Shown: in pieces, positions 1 through 9,715 of the stretch | How positions within the stretch are numbered: position 1 is the first letter of the stretch | Layout of the letters: the number at the start of each line of letters is the position of its first letter | Assembly: GCA_977017575.1 (NCBI GenBank) | Contig: CDRNVI010000003.1 | Span: forward strand, 186,001 to 250,000 | Reading direction: 5' to 3' | DNA from: Paramoeba atlantica | Taxonomy: Eukaryota > Discosea | DNA: 64,000 nt | Program-made: the position numbers and the translations under genes | Notes under the pieces: generated by a model | What the model was told of the DNA's origin: nothing | Seen by the model: the letters and a program-made list of their open reading frames with translations, nothing else | The model's database searches: none

Positions 1-441
1 CGTAAGAAAACTCTCCGGGCTCTGGGAGTGGTACGTCCCTCCGTGGCCGACTGCTCCACAGGGGGCACGCACGGTAAGCCCCCCACAATCAAACATCCCC
101 CCACTACGGTAGCGGTACTTTGCCGCCTCATTCGCGAGTTGATCCAACCCGGGGTAGAGGTAATCCGCGAACTGAATCTCCGCAATCGCCTCCCACCCGT
201 TGGAGGCAAGACCGATGGCAAACCCCATGATGCCTTGCTCCGTGTCGGGGGTGTTGAACACACGACCCTTGCCGTATTTGGACTGTAGCCCGAGGGAACA
301 GCGAAACACCCCGCCAAAGGCAACGTCCTCCCCGAAGAAAAAGGTTTTCGGAGACGACCCGAGTGCGCAGTCCAGCGCGCTGTTGATGGCTTGTGCCATG
401 TTCATCTCGATTTTTTGGCGCCACGGGGGAAGGAGACGCAT
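1..441 (-). CDS. BCKDHB: Branched-chain 2-oxo acid dehydrogenase E1 beta subunit, 5' part
   Basis: This open frame of 147 codons starts at the ATG at 441 and runs off the left edge without a stop. It contains the early hallmarks of the E1 beta (transketolase-like, pyrimidine-binding) family: an N-terminal helix with [13 protein letters not shown], then [13 protein letters not shown], then the segment [17 protein letters not shown], then [20 protein letters not shown] and [19 protein letters not shown]. The G-x-H-H/Y-S-Q-x-x-E motif and the choice of residues around it fit the branched-chain enzyme better than pyruvate dehydrogenase E1 beta. In the family, E1 alpha2-beta2 decarboxylates branched-chain 2-oxo acids from Leu, Ile and Val in the mitochondrial matrix, using thiamine diphosphate. 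The start lacks an obvious long targeting peptide, so a further upstream start or short presequence is possible. The C-terminal half is outside the window. Confidence 0.88.
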   Translation of the reverse strand, partial: MRLLPPWRQKIEMNMAQAINSALDCALGSSPKTFFFGEDVAFGGVFRCSLGLQSKYGKGRVFNTPDTEQGIMGFAIGLASNGWEAIAEIQFADYLYPGLDQLANEAAKYRYRSGGMFDCGGLTVRAPCGAVGHGGTYHSQSPESFLT

Positions 442-1216
442 GGTAGAGACTCCGCAGTGTGCTGCTCGTGTTAGCGGATACGTGGTAGGCCGTGGGGGGT
501 TTAGTGAGGAGGTTAAAACATCAATTTGAATGGGTACATGGCAAATTTTTGTGGATACTTCGTAACGGAATAGTAAAAGAAGGTTTCACTGGAGAGATGG
601 ACAGCATTGCGAATTTCTCATAGGGGGTAACAAGGATAGAGAAAAGTGAGTCTAATATGTTTGTTTCTCAAAAAAAGGTTAATCATTGCTTCTGTCAATT
701 TGTGCATTTTATTTTTTCCCCACCGAGAGTTCATTTCTTTTAGTTAGAACTCGGATAGAAAAGCTACTTTTAGACAGATATTCTGTGTATACAAATCTAC
801 AATATGAACACGGCTATTATTTTTACGGAAAATGAAAAAGAAAGTGCTATTCTACTGTGTAAGTGTGATACAAGAGGTAAAATTTATATTATTGTAGCGC
901 TATTAGATTTCTCTCTTGGACCGAACGATAAATGTTCTTTGCTTACGAAGAGAGGAGTTCTAGCAATTTGTTTATATCATATTTCAAAAAATAACTGCGC
1001 CTGCAACTTTTGATCACTATCCAGTTAAAAAACTGGATTACACGACTTACTTTGTACAGTGAGACTAAAATTGAATAACCACAATACCATCATAATATTT
1101 TTCTTTCGTCAGTTTTGTAAATATCACCAGTAAAAGAAACTAGTAAGATTGACGGTAAAGCATTCTTATTTCCTACGTAGACTAATTTTAACAATTCAAC
1201 TAAAAGGAAGCCATTT
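442..1216. other. Intergenic, no gene supported
   Basis: AT-rich spacer between the E1 beta gene and the first DUF1761 gene. A 69-codon plus-strand frame near 804-1013 has no recognisable features. In a kinetoplastid layout this stretch would hold the 5' UTR and trans-splice acceptor of the E1 beta gene on the minus strand. Confidence 0.5.
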
Positions 1217-1645
1217 CTAAAGTTTACCATTAAGAAGGTACATCATAAGAGCGGTCCCAGCATAGGTCATCACTGCGTAGTACCCTTGGTTAATCGCAAT
1301 CAGACGCCATGGCCTGTGCTCCCACACACATCCTCCCGCTGACGTCAATGAGAACCCGACATGCATCATTGTCACGGTTATTAAGGCCTGCTGGTTGAGT
1401 CCCCCACGAAGCAGTCTCAGGGAGTTCAGGACATGGTGGACCGTCGCGATTCGAAGTGCATTCAAGAACGTGCCAACCACAAAACTGAATGGAATCGGGT
1501 ACTGGTTTGCCCAACGCTCAAAGCGGCGTGCCTTGTCAGAATTCATCAAGGAAACCCACTGCCGGTTAAAGATAGGGCCATACCAGAGAGCGCCAAGTGC
1601 GGTCATAGCAAATCCGCACAATGCAAAGACGAGGTACAGATGCAT
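1217..1645 (-). CDS. DUF1761-type four-helix membrane protein, copy 1
   Basis: A 142-residue hydrophobic protein with about four predicted membrane segments (roughly residues 2-22, 50-72, 82-102 and 117-138). The first segment ends in ALWYGPIFNRQW, close to the signature ALWYGPLFGxxW of the DUF1761 family, whose members are small membrane proteins of unknown function in bacteria and eukaryotes. It is a tandem paralogue of the next gene to the right. They share GALWxGPxF, ARRFxRWAxQY, the stretch RIAxxHxxLxSLxLLRxGLxQ, the motif WEHRPWRL and a C-terminal MTYAGTAxxxYL. The start at 1645 aligns with the paralogue's internal start. Function and membrane are not known. Confidence 0.75.
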   Translation of the reverse strand: MHLYLVFALCGFAMTALGALWYGPIFNRQWVSLMNSDKARRFERWANQYPIPFSFVVGTFLNALRIATVHHVLNSLRLLRGGLNQQALITVTMMHVGFSLTSAGGCVWEHRPWRLIAINQGYYAVMTYAGTALMMYLLNGKL

Positions 1646-2155
1646 GTCGTTTGGTTAAAACTGTGAAGAAAGAATACAAAGACGAAATACTCCGAAAATA
1701 TGATAGGGAAAATATTTGTTTTTGTTGATAAGATACGCTGTCCTTTTCGATGTAATAAAAAAAGAGAATACCATTCATAGGCACGAGCCTTATGGACTAT
1801 TTCGCTTTCATATTAGAGATGTGACACATTTAATTGTTGAATATACTAAATCACACCTCACCTACTATATTGCACTATTTTGTGTCCTAAAACTTGACCA
1901 GCACTACGTTACTATCCTTACGAAGAAATACTGTACATCATTGCTAAAGAAACAATGAGATACCCTTTTGTCACTTTTCTTCAGCCAAATTATTAGTTTT
2001 TCTGACAATACCTATTTAAACTGAATTAGCTTCTTTTATACTATTTTCCGTCACATCTTTAATAACCATAGAAAGTATGCTAAAATCTTACGAAAAAAAT
2101 ACTATTTGAACCCTACTAACTCAACCCTATACTACAAACCCACACACTTTTTCTT
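1646..2155. other. Intergenic between DUF1761 copies
   Basis: About 510 bases of AT-rich DNA between the two tandem DUF1761 genes. No coding frame, RNA gene or repeat was recognised. Confidence 0.5.
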
Positions 2156-2584
2156 TTACAACTTTAAATGGACTAGGTACAACAGAGCCGCCGTGCCCGC
2201 ATACGTCATCGCGATCATCCCTGCCTGGGAGATAACCACAAGACGCCACGGGCGGTGTTCCCAGAGCGATTGAGCCGCCAGGGTGAGAGACATCCCGACG
2301 TGCAGAGTAGTCACGGCCAGAAACGCCTCCTGGGTGAGACCCGGGCGAAGAAGCTTCAGCGATCCCAGGAGCTGGTGGATCACCGCAATGCGAACGGCGT
2401 TGGAGAACGTGCTGCACAGAAATCCGGTGCAAAAGGAGTACTGGGTAGCCCAGCGATCGAAGCGCCGTGACTTGTCAACGGCCATTTGGGAGATCCAAGC
2501 GGGACCGAACACAGGGCCGAACCACAACGCCCCGACCAGATTCATCGCCAGGGCGCAAAGACCGTAGATGAAGTAGGTGTGCAT
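2156..2584 (-). CDS. DUF1761-type four-helix membrane protein, copy 2
   Basis: A 142-residue membrane protein, the same length as copy 1 and clearly homologous to it. It has GALWFGPVFGPAW near residue 17-29, then RRFDRWATQYS, LKLLRPGLTQEAFLAV, SLWEHRPWRLVVISQ and a final MTYAGTAALLYLVHLKL. The open frame extends 50 codons upstream to 2734. I chose the ATG at 2584 because it aligns exactly with the start of copy 1 and because the extension is low-complexity and Phe/Leu-rich, as expected from an open 5' UTR. The pair most likely arose by tandem duplication. DUF1761 has no established biochemical role. Confidence 0.75.
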   Translation of the reverse strand: MHTYFIYGLCALAMNLVGALWFGPVFGPAWISQMAVDKSRRFDRWATQYSFCTGFLCSTFSNAVRIAVIHQLLGSLKLLRPGLTQEAFLAVTTLHVGMSLTLAAQSLWEHRPWRLVVISQAGMIAMTYAGTAALLYLVHLKL

Positions 2585-2798
2585 AGAAGTGTTAATAGGT
2601 AGTAAAGGATTTAGGTAGGAGAAAAGGAGAAAAAGTCTATGTGAGAAGAAAAATAAACGAATTGCATGGGTCTCTATTAAGAAGATTCGCTTCCACAAGT
2701 AGCTGCAAAACTGTGAAATCAGGAATCTACACATTAATTATTTTCCAAAAATGTACTACACATGTTCAATGTTTCAGCTATTTTTAGATTCCCATACC

Positions 2799-4022
2799 TT
2801 ACACACTGAAGAGCTGGCCAATGTGTGCCGTAGAGAAGCTTGGAGCTACTGCGTTTGAATTGCTTTGTCCCGGTTCTGGAGAATTCCGAACTTGAATAAC
2901 AATTGGCCCTCCTAGGGTACTAGGAAGACTCAACATTGTGTTTGTATTTGTTTGAGAAGTAATGTCATCACTTTTTGTGGGTGTCTGCATAACTTCAGAT
3001 GGATATGTAGAATTTAAAGGCAAGGCTGCATGAGCATGTGTAAGAGAAGAAAAAGATGGCTCATCCAGTTCGATCGCCTTCGCTTGAGTACTTTGTAAAA
3101 AATGATATTGATTTGAAGACGGTCTATCTTCGTCTAATGCCATGTAATGTGTGTTTAAACTGCTTAAAGATTTTTTTTCTTGCTGTTCCTGATTTCTTTT
3201 TGGTACGTTCAATCTTGAATGATGAGAAGCCGGCGTTGCTTTAGATTCACTCGAAGATGTTTTCTGATGTTTGTTGATCATTTTTCGCAGAGAATTTGGT
3301 ACCCGAGTATTTGAATTGTTGAGAGAATGGATAAGCTGATCTACCACTAAATTCACTGCCACAGAACTGTGCGATGCGTTGTCTTTCTTTTTGTTCCCCT
3401 TTTGAGACGTGAATTCTTTGTGTTTACCTTGCTTGTTATGGTGTGTTTCCGAGTGCAATAACGACGAAGAAGGGTTTATCTTTTGCTTCTTCTTTCGCTC
3501 CATGCTTTGTAGGTAGGATGATTGAGGCAAAGGAGGAAGATTCTGTACCTCTTTCGCCTTTGCACGGTGGATCCTTTGTAGCAAAGGGGAGCGCCAACCC
3601 CCGCGATTTTGGTTTAAAAACACACAACTAATATCTCGAGCTCCCTCCAGGCGAGGGGCGATCTCTTCAAACCCCTTCGAGGCTCCAAGAACGGTAAAAG
3701 GTATTTCCATGGGAATGATCTCGTGGACTTGCCCGATGGTCATACTAAGAGCGAGTGCGGTGGCATCCTCTCGTGGAGTCGGGGAGCTATCGATCTCCAC
3801 TGCCTGTGACGCCAGCAGAGTGTAAAATGTTAGACGCCCCAAAGCTTGAAAGAGCGAAGTCCTACCGCAAAAAGCCCACACAAACACTCCTGGGGGGACC
3901 AGGGGATATTTGGCATTGTGAAGGTCGTCACAACACAGAAAGAATTCTGGCACAGCAGTCAGATCAACGAAAAGTAGTTGATCAAATCCTGGTCGAATGA
4001 GAGAAAGATCCCAGGAAGACAT
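2799..4022 (-). CDS. PIN-like (ZNF451 C-terminal type) domain protein
   Basis: A 407-residue protein with an N-terminal globular domain of about 135 residues and a long low-complexity Ser/Asn/Lys-rich tail. The domain closely follows the PIN-like domain at the C-terminus of vertebrate ZNF451: LLFVDLTAVPEFF with the first acidic residue, PPGVFVWAFCGRTS, a central Asp in PREDATALALSMTIGQ, then the stretch MEIPFTVLGASKGFEEIAP. In ZNF451 this last element reads IPFTILSGDQGF, so the usual Asp is replaced here (GAS instead of SGD), and nuclease activity may be weakened or lost. The tail (about 150-407) carries many Lys, Ser and His residues and no recognised domain. A role in RNA or chromatin handling is only inference. 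Confidence 0.6.
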   Translation of the reverse strand: MSSWDLSLIRPGFDQLLFVDLTAVPEFFLCCDDLHNAKYPLVPPGVFVWAFCGRTSLFQALGRLTFYTLLASQAVEIDSSPTPREDATALALSMTIGQVHEIIPMEIPFTVLGASKGFEEIAPRLEGARDISCVFLNQNRGGWRSPLLQRIHRAKAKEVQNLPPLPQSSYLQSMERKKKQKINPSSSLLHSETHHNKQGKHKEFTSQKGNKKKDNASHSSVAVNLVVDQLIHSLNNSNTRVPNSLRKMINKHQKTSSSESKATPASHHSRLNVPKRNQEQQEKKSLSSLNTHYMALDEDRPSSNQYHFLQSTQAKAIELDEPSFSSLTHAHAALPLNSTYPSEVMQTPTKSDDITSQTNTNTMLSLPSTLGGPIVIQVRNSPEPGQSNSNAVAPSFSTAHIGQLFSV

Positions 4023-4785
4023 TTATTAAAAAAAAGTATGTTTGGTTGTCACAGGAGCTATCTCAAGTCACATTATTTGCAATATGCGTGCAAAATTCCA
4101 GTGCTTGTAATAAAGTATGTAACTCAGTAACTTTCAGTTTTTTAGAAATCTAGTATTTCTAGGAAATTTCTAGGCTCTTTCCACGCTTCTTACCCTGTTT
4201 ACGCTACTTACGCACTTAGAAGAGGAAGCGGAATGATTGGATCAAAAAAAAATAGCCTTCCTTCAAAATCATAACAAAATACAAGACGTTTCAGTGCGGT
4301 CTGTGTAAGCGTTTAAAACCTATTGCCAATGAAATCCCGCTTTTCTTTGCAGACAAGTCTACAAATCCGTTGCCTTCGTGATTACCTGTGTAGTCCAATT
4401 GAGCCGAAAGAGTCTTATGACGTCGACCGCTAGCGATGAATTTTCTCGTATTCTGTCAAAGCAAAATCTACCAAGGTGTTGAGCGACAAAGAATTTGTGT
4501 TCTTCAGCTATACAGGTTGTTCTTCAGCCATTCAATCACCATTTTAAGCAAAAGTCAGTGCATAATGCGAAGGTGTGCCAAGGCTAAGGTATCCGAGACA
4601 AAAGTACATATGTTACTAAAAATACGTATGTTACTCAGCATTACCGTAGAGGAGAGTTATCAGTCTCAGCTCAAAAACAATGTTGGGAGTCGTAAAGACC
4701 ACAGTACATCGTTAGCCACGTTTCCGATCGTAAACCACTAAGGCAATGCCATACCGTCATCGTGGTGCTCATAAAAAAGAGGACA
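4023..4785. other. Intergenic, no gene supported
   Basis: AT-rich spacer with short self-similar stretches such as CTAGTATTTCTAGGAAATTTCTAGG near 4150. A 101-codon plus-strand frame at 4436-4741 shows no protein-like features and runs against the direction of all host genes. Confidence 0.4.
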
Positions 4786-4959
4786 TCACGAAGCATGATT
4801 AGGCTTTGAATGAATGACTTCGGATGCATTCTCTGTGTTACAGTTATTCGACGCATAAGCGATTCTTGCTTGAATCACACGCTTCGCTACCGTGCGCGTA
4901 ATTTCGTTCTCCGAAAGACCTATCAGAAATAAACAGTCGGAAACATATTCTTCAGCCAT
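4786..4959 (-). CDS. Candidate small protein, 57 residues
   Basis: A short minus-strand frame reading MAEEYVSDCLFLIGLSENE, followed by a basic amphipathic stretch (TRTVAKRVIQARIAYA) and a polar tail. It has the same strand as the neighbouring genes and sits alone in 1.36 kb between the PIN-like gene and the MANF-like gene. The composition looks protein-like, with acidic N-terminus, regular hydrophobic spacing and a basic helix, but no family was recognised. It could be a chance frame. Ribosome profiling or conservation in relatives would decide. Confidence 0.3.
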   Translation of the reverse strand: MAEEYVSDCLFLIGLSENEITRTVAKRVIQARIAYASNNCNTENASEVIHSKPNHAS

Positions 4960-5382
4960 TTCGGAATGTATGAAGTGTAAGATTAGTAAGAGAAAAACTA
5001 ATCATTTTTACCATACTTCACATGACTTGTATGTGTAGAATTATACAAAAAGACGAGGTCGACACACATTCATTTAAAAAGAATACAACCAAAAGGTACG
5101 CACAAAACGAGTTCCTTGTTAAGCGATTCAGCGAGCAAAAAAGCACATGTTTTCTGTAGTAACAAAAAACAATAAAACAATGTGTTAAAATGTTATTCAA
5201 GAACAGGGAACGAAAATAGAGCAAATACAGCAATTAGGAATTTTTGGGCACCAAGCAAACAAGGAATTAAGAAATTTTGAACAAGAGATTGTTAACTATA
5301 ACACTCTACAGTTGCAGATACCCCAGCCTCGATGTTTTACAAATTCCGGAAATCACAAGCGTGTAAACATTGAGGAATCAAA

Positions 5383-6003
5383 TCAGAGTTCATCGTGCTC
5401 TGGGGATTTCATCCATTCGTACATAGGATTCGTGTTTTCTATGCCGACATTCGTCATCCAGGGAGTAAATATCTTTTCGTACCTTGTCCGCATTTCATTC
5501 AATTTCACCTCCTCGCCTTTGTTTCTTACGAAATTAACCAGAGCAAGCAGATGCTTGCGACCGATAGTATAGTAAGGTGACTTGAGAGAAGTTTTTAGAA
5601 TATCTTTGGCTGTCTTTTTGAGCTTCGTAGCGGTTGACCTTCCGTGTTGCATAAAACAATCGCTCACGACATCCTTTATCTTCGCAATACTACTTTCATC
5701 AAGATTCATTTCCTGCGCCGTTTCAGAGGCAAACTGAGACCATACGTCCCACAAAGGCTCGGTGGGCAGTGATCCGGTGTAGCCCATTTGTGCAGCTTTG
5801 GAGGCACTAATTTTCTTATCCTTCACACGAATGGCAGCCTCAATCCAATCCGATTTTTCTGCACAACCATTGCAATTCTCATCGCGATCACTCAGAAATG
5901 ATTTAAGCTCTTTCATTTTCATTTTCCGTATTTGCTCCTCGGGGACAGCGCATACGAGTGCAGCTGGGAGCAAAACGCAAATGAGAAATGTACAAAAACG
6001 CAT
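5383..6003 (-). CDS. ER-lumenal MANF-like SAP-domain protein with HDEL retention signal
   Basis: A 206-residue secretory-pathway protein. The ATG at 6003 opens a clear signal peptide (MRFCTFLICVLLPAALVCA), which is why it is preferred over the in-frame ATG at 6087. Directly after it comes a SAP-like module, RKMKMKELKSFLSDRDENC then NGCAEKSDWIEAA, which matches the C-terminal domain of MANF/CDNF (MRVKELKxIL...C-x-x-C-AEKSDY) including the CNGC cysteine pair. The rest (about 75-200) is helical and charged and is not part of known MANF. The last four residues are HDEL, a canonical ER-retrieval signal, so the protein is probably a resident of the ER lumen. MANF itself binds the ER chaperone BiP and protects against ER stress; a similar role here is inference. 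Confidence 0.7.
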   Translation of the reverse strand: MRFCTFLICVLLPAALVCAVPEEQIRKMKMKELKSFLSDRDENCNGCAEKSDWIEAAIRVKDKKISASKAAQMGYTGSLPTEPLWDVWSQFASETAQEMNLDESSIAKIKDVVSDCFMQHGRSTATKLKKTAKDILKTSLKSPYYTIGRKHLLALVNFVRNKGEEVKLNEMRTRYEKIFTPWMTNVGIENTNPMYEWMKSPEHDEL

Positions 6004-6451
6004 GAGATTAAGTAGGAACGTTTGTACGCACCTGAAGCCTAGTAATCTAACAATGTAAAATAAAGGAGCGAAATTATTGAACTGCAAAAATCATGTGCGT
6101 ACACTGGCAATTTAAGAACTTACTGAAATTATTCTATTGTAACAAATTTTAGTAGAACGCCATTACTCACCTTTTTGATTCGAATGTTCTGCAGTGATGC
6201 TAATTGAATAAAACAAAGACAAGCATAGCCCAGTCTAAAAAGCAAAAAAAACATGCGGCGGTTATTTATGAGCTAAATCAGCCAAACTCGAAGCTTGTGA
6301 AGAAAAGGCGTGTGAAAAACATATAAACTTACAAAGAACGAGAAATAGGATTGATCTTTGGAGTGATAGTACTAGTTACTGACATTGGCGTCCTACACGG
6401 AAGCCGCCGTAAACCAGAATGTGTGAAATAACTCGAAGAATGGGCTCTTAC
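6004..6451. other. Intergenic, no gene supported
   Basis: About 450 bases of AT-rich spacer between the MANF-like and HIRIP3-like genes. Nothing recognisable was seen. Confidence 0.5.
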
Positions 6452-7285
6452 TCATTCGTCACATAGGTCATCCCTGTTTTTCTTTGTCATGTTGAGGCTC
6501 TCCGCACGACCTTTCCGCTGTCTCCTATCCAAGTTCATATCGCACCCTTGCTTTAGTATTTCCAAATCTTTCTTAGCTTCGTATCGCATCCGTGCGCGCT
6601 TGGACAGATCGTTTGGATCAAGACCATGTTTTTTAAACACGGCTAAGAGTTGCCTACGAAACTCTGTGTCGTCCTCTGTGTACGGAGGACATTGCATGTG
6701 TAGTGACTTAAGAAATTTCTTAAGTTCCACAGTTGAAACACAAGTAGTGTCCTGCATCTTCTTTTGCTTCTTTTGCTGTCGCTCTGCAGGAGGACGCAGA
6801 AGGTCTTCGTTCGAAGTGGTGCTAGGATAATCCGACAAATCACTTTCTGTCTCAGAGGAGGCACTATTGCTTCCATTGTTGGAGGAATCATCGCTATCAC
6901 TATTTGAGGAGGCTTCCGAGGTGCTGTGTGAGCCCTCGGATTCCACAGAAGAACTATCCAAGTCACTTTCAGATTCACTGGACGACGCTACATTCCTGTT
7001 TTTTAGATCTGAGTGTTTTGATGTCCCACGTGACGAGTGCAGTGCTTTGACCCGAATTGGCTGTTCGTTTTTTTGACTCGAAACCTGAGTTGCGCCCCCG
7101 ACGTTGTCTAGCGAGTTCAAAAGTTCCTGGGCTTGTGCAGAAACCGATGCCCAATCAGTAGTGTGAGGGAATCGATCACCGTGTTTTTTTCGAATTGCCT
7201 CAATGCAAGCTGCCCCGCTGATTTTGCGATTCGGGGGTTTGCGAGAATGCATCAGTCGAAGCAGACGATCTATTTCGGAATCCAT
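6452..7285 (-). CDS. Acidic Ser-rich protein with HIRIP3-like C-terminal domain
   Basis: A 277-residue protein in three parts. The N-terminus (1-75) is a folded-looking helical domain beginning MDSEIDRLLRLMHSRK. The middle (about 95-165) is a long run of Ser, Asp, Glu and Asn typical of histone-binding acidic tracts. The C-terminus has VELKKFLKSLHMQCPPYTED, then a segment with RRQLLAVFKKHGLDPNDLSK and RARMRYEAKKDLEILKQG. This parallels the C-terminal core of HIRIP3 (LKxYxxxxGVxxNYKKL...LxxLGxxGxPSLxKCRAxKxxREEAAEV), a histone H2A-H2B chaperone related to yeast Chz1. The match is by pattern only. The upstream in-frame ATG at 7396 was rejected because the added 37 residues look like translated UTR. 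A nuclear histone chaperone role is the best guess. Confidence 0.5.
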   Translation of the reverse strand: MDSEIDRLLRLMHSRKPPNRKISGAACIEAIRKKHGDRFPHTTDWASVSAQAQELLNSLDNVGGATQVSSQKNEQPIRVKALHSSRGTSKHSDLKNRNVASSSESESDLDSSSVESEGSHSTSEASSNSDSDDSSNNGSNSASSETESDLSDYPSTTSNEDLLRPPAERQQKKQKKMQDTTCVSTVELKKFLKSLHMQCPPYTEDDTEFRRQLLAVFKKHGLDPNDLSKRARMRYEAKKDLEILKQGCDMNLDRRQRKGRAESLNMTKKNRDDLCDE

Positions 7286-7410
7286 GAAAAAAGAAAGAAA
7301 AAAGTAACGAATGGCTTGTTTCTTTCCTGTTTTGTCATACTTTCCTTCCGTACCCGTGATGAATAAGCGACAAATTATACGATGTAAAGACGCCAAAGAA
7401 AGTAAACTAA

Positions 7411-9405
7411 TTATTCTGTACCCACAATCACTTTAAATATTAAATTGTAGCCAAGTGCAACAACCGTGCCAGTGAGTAACACAACCAATTGAGCAATTCC
7501 GAAATCAGGAGTTGGACAGGACATTGACAAAGGAACTCCTACCTGTACAATCTGCGGTGTCTCATACCTTTCAGAGAATAATCTTTCCGTGTCCTTGCGT
7601 GTGAGATTCGTATCCACAACACTAATTTGTTTCTGTAATAGTAGTATGGGTGAAGGAATGAGATGGATACGTTCGGCGTCAGGTGGGTACTCGCTTGAGG
7701 AAAGAAAAACAGATGAAGCCTGAAAGTTCACATAAAAACCGTAGGGTGCAGAACCATTAGTACTAATATTTTTCACCCAAAAATTTTGATCATGCAAGGA
7801 ATCATTCTTCATTCGGGTACGCGACGCTTTACGGAAAGCAGTTTCAAAATTTACTGATCCCAATGTTCCAGACGAGAACTTCAAGATGCAGGAATACTCA
7901 TTTTCAGTAGCGTCCTCAGATTTATCGGTGTGCTCTGAGATATCTTCTACTTCGCAGGACACAGATCGCTGTTGGGACGCTATGATACCACATTGTGCTG
8001 TGTGCGTGAATGAGCGCAAAAGAGCATCTGGAACAAGCAAAAGAAGTCGCAACATGTCGCAAATGTCATCCTCTAATTTCTCTCTGAACCACTGTGGAAA
8101 CTGAACTCGAACTTGAATTTGGTAGCCTTCTAAAGCATTGCCAAGGACACAACTGACTATTTCCCATTCACTATTTAAGTTGGTACTCATATCGTAAATT
8201 TCTGAAAGATTTTCTGCTTTTATTGGCAGAGACAAGTTGACTCGGTGATCAACGATAAAATTGATAGGAGAGTTGATGATCTGTGCAGACGAACTGGAGC
8301 CATCATCCATGTGAGATTCATAATGCCCAATATCGGGATAATCGCGTAGAACTAAGGACTTATCGCAGATTGGGCAAGGAGTTAGCCTAAGCGAATCGTA
8401 AGGAGCAAACGAACGTGGAAAATCTAATGCTTTGTTTCCGGAATGTTGTCTATCTACATTTAATTTGCGTATTACATCTGCATTTGTAGTCATAAATTCG
8501 AATTCCCATTTAACAGCTAGTGTGTGATCCGTTAGCAAGGAGAAACGAAGTCCGAAAGCGTGATACGAAGAAGAAATAAGTGCGTTTTTCGCAAGCCCCG
8601 GAGATGCTACGCCCAATTCACCACGACAAGGCAACGTTTCGGCCCATCGGAGAAGACTCTCAAGGCAGACATCTTCGTAAGGAAGTGTACCAAACCTTGA
8701 TCTGAAAAGACCTTTTTTGTCATTGATGGAGCCAAAAAACTGGTTTTCTGAGTCTACTGTGGCACCAAAAAATGATTCGCGTGTTGCCAACTCATTTTCG
8801 GGTGCTAAGTGAAACAAATTCGTAGAGAAGAGATTGCCGATATAGCGGGTAGTTTCGTCCCAAAAATGTTCAAAATTATACGGCTTGTGAGAGTCATCAA
8901 GATCCTCCACTGGTACCAGTTGGCATAAAAATAAAGAGACGCCACTTGGATAGCGCAATTGTCTTGCAAATCGTTTGGTGCAATTTCCTATAGAACGCAA
9001 GAGATTCCATTTAGAAAGCCATCGACCTCTCGACCACATTACATGTCCGCTGCAAATAGACTCTGTATGAGAATTGGAGATAGAAATTCCATTACACGGC
9101 CCGTCCTGAGATTGTAAAAATCGTATCCATTGCCGTAACTTGTATGGGAGCAGAAGGTGCTCATGGGAAGGTGAAGTTGATGGGCGTGCTCCATGAATAG
9201 AACTCGTGTTGAGAGTGATCGACACTGACCCGGAAATATGAGAATCACCTAATATGCTATGTCGCACATGTATTGTTTCGCATGCAAAGCAGTTCCTTGG
9301 AGTAGGATAACTAAAGTTCGAAAGATCATTATGATTCTTATGTAGAGGGTCAGTTACACTATCACACAAAGTCAAAAAGCCAAAATAGAGCAGCCTGACA
9401 TACAT
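7411..9405 (-). CDS. GPI16: GPI transamidase subunit PIG-T / GPI16
   Basis: A 664-residue type I membrane protein. The ATG at 9405 gives a hydrophobic signal sequence (MYVRLLYFGFLTLCDSV); the frame is open to 9456 but the added 17 residues are basic. Family signatures include LPYEDVCLESLLRWAETLPC followed by SSYHAFGLRF, which parallels PIG-T [20 protein letters not shown]...LFHTSYHSQ, and YPPDAERIHLIPSPILL near the end, the family's PPDAxRGFxIPPA region. A single membrane helix (GIAQLVVLLTGTVVALGYNL) closes the protein. PIG-T bridges subunits of the ER transamidase that cleaves a C-terminal signal and attaches the GPI anchor. It sits one gene away from PIG-L, with an LRR gene between them, so three genes relevant to surface coats lie next to each other. 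Confidence 0.85.
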   Translation of the reverse strand: MYVRLLYFGFLTLCDSVTDPLHKNHNDLSNFSYPTPRNCFACETIHVRHSILGDSHISGSVSITLNTSSIHGARPSTSPSHEHLLLPYKLRQWIRFLQSQDGPCNGISISNSHTESICSGHVMWSRGRWLSKWNLLRSIGNCTKRFARQLRYPSGVSLFLCQLVPVEDLDDSHKPYNFEHFWDETTRYIGNLFSTNLFHLAPENELATRESFFGATVDSENQFFGSINDKKGLFRSRFGTLPYEDVCLESLLRWAETLPCRGELGVASPGLAKNALISSSYHAFGLRFSLLTDHTLAVKWEFEFMTTNADVIRKLNVDRQHSGNKALDFPRSFAPYDSLRLTPCPICDKSLVLRDYPDIGHYESHMDDGSSSSAQIINSPINFIVDHRVNLSLPIKAENLSEIYDMSTNLNSEWEIVSCVLGNALEGYQIQVRVQFPQWFREKLEDDICDMLRLLLLVPDALLRSFTHTAQCGIIASQQRSVSCEVEDISEHTDKSEDATENEYSCILKFSSGTLGSVNFETAFRKASRTRMKNDSLHDQNFWVKNISTNGSAPYGFYVNFQASSVFLSSSEYPPDAERIHLIPSPILLLQKQISVVDTNLTRKDTERLFSERYETPQIVQVGVPLSMSCPTPDFGIAQLVVLLTGTVVALGYNLIFKVIVGTE

Positions 9406-9715
9406 TGGAAACCTTTTTCGGATACACTTCCTCGGATATTCGTCTTTGACGTTCAATAATCATGGAATCCTTTCTTTTGCAAAAACCAGGTCATCAATCT
9501 CTAGAAATCTTAATTTGCAAAAAGAAGGCTCGATAATAAAGTTCCTCCTTCGGAGAGAAGTAAAAAAACAGGAAACGAAGCGCTGTCTCTGAAAAAAATC
9601 CCTTAGTTTCATATCTGAATTAAGATCATTTCCCTTGGAACAAAAGGAAACGTGGGGGGTGACAGAAAGTAAATGGGTATCATATGGAAGGAGACAGTAA
9701 AAAATAGACCCCCAG

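Noticed and set aside
128-424. 98-codon minus-strand frame within the first 450 bases
   Set aside because: It overlaps the E1 beta frame, which has clear family motifs; this one has none and is a shadow in another frame.
804-1013. 69-codon plus-strand frame
   Set aside because: AT-rich, wrong strand for a host gene, no recognisable pattern.
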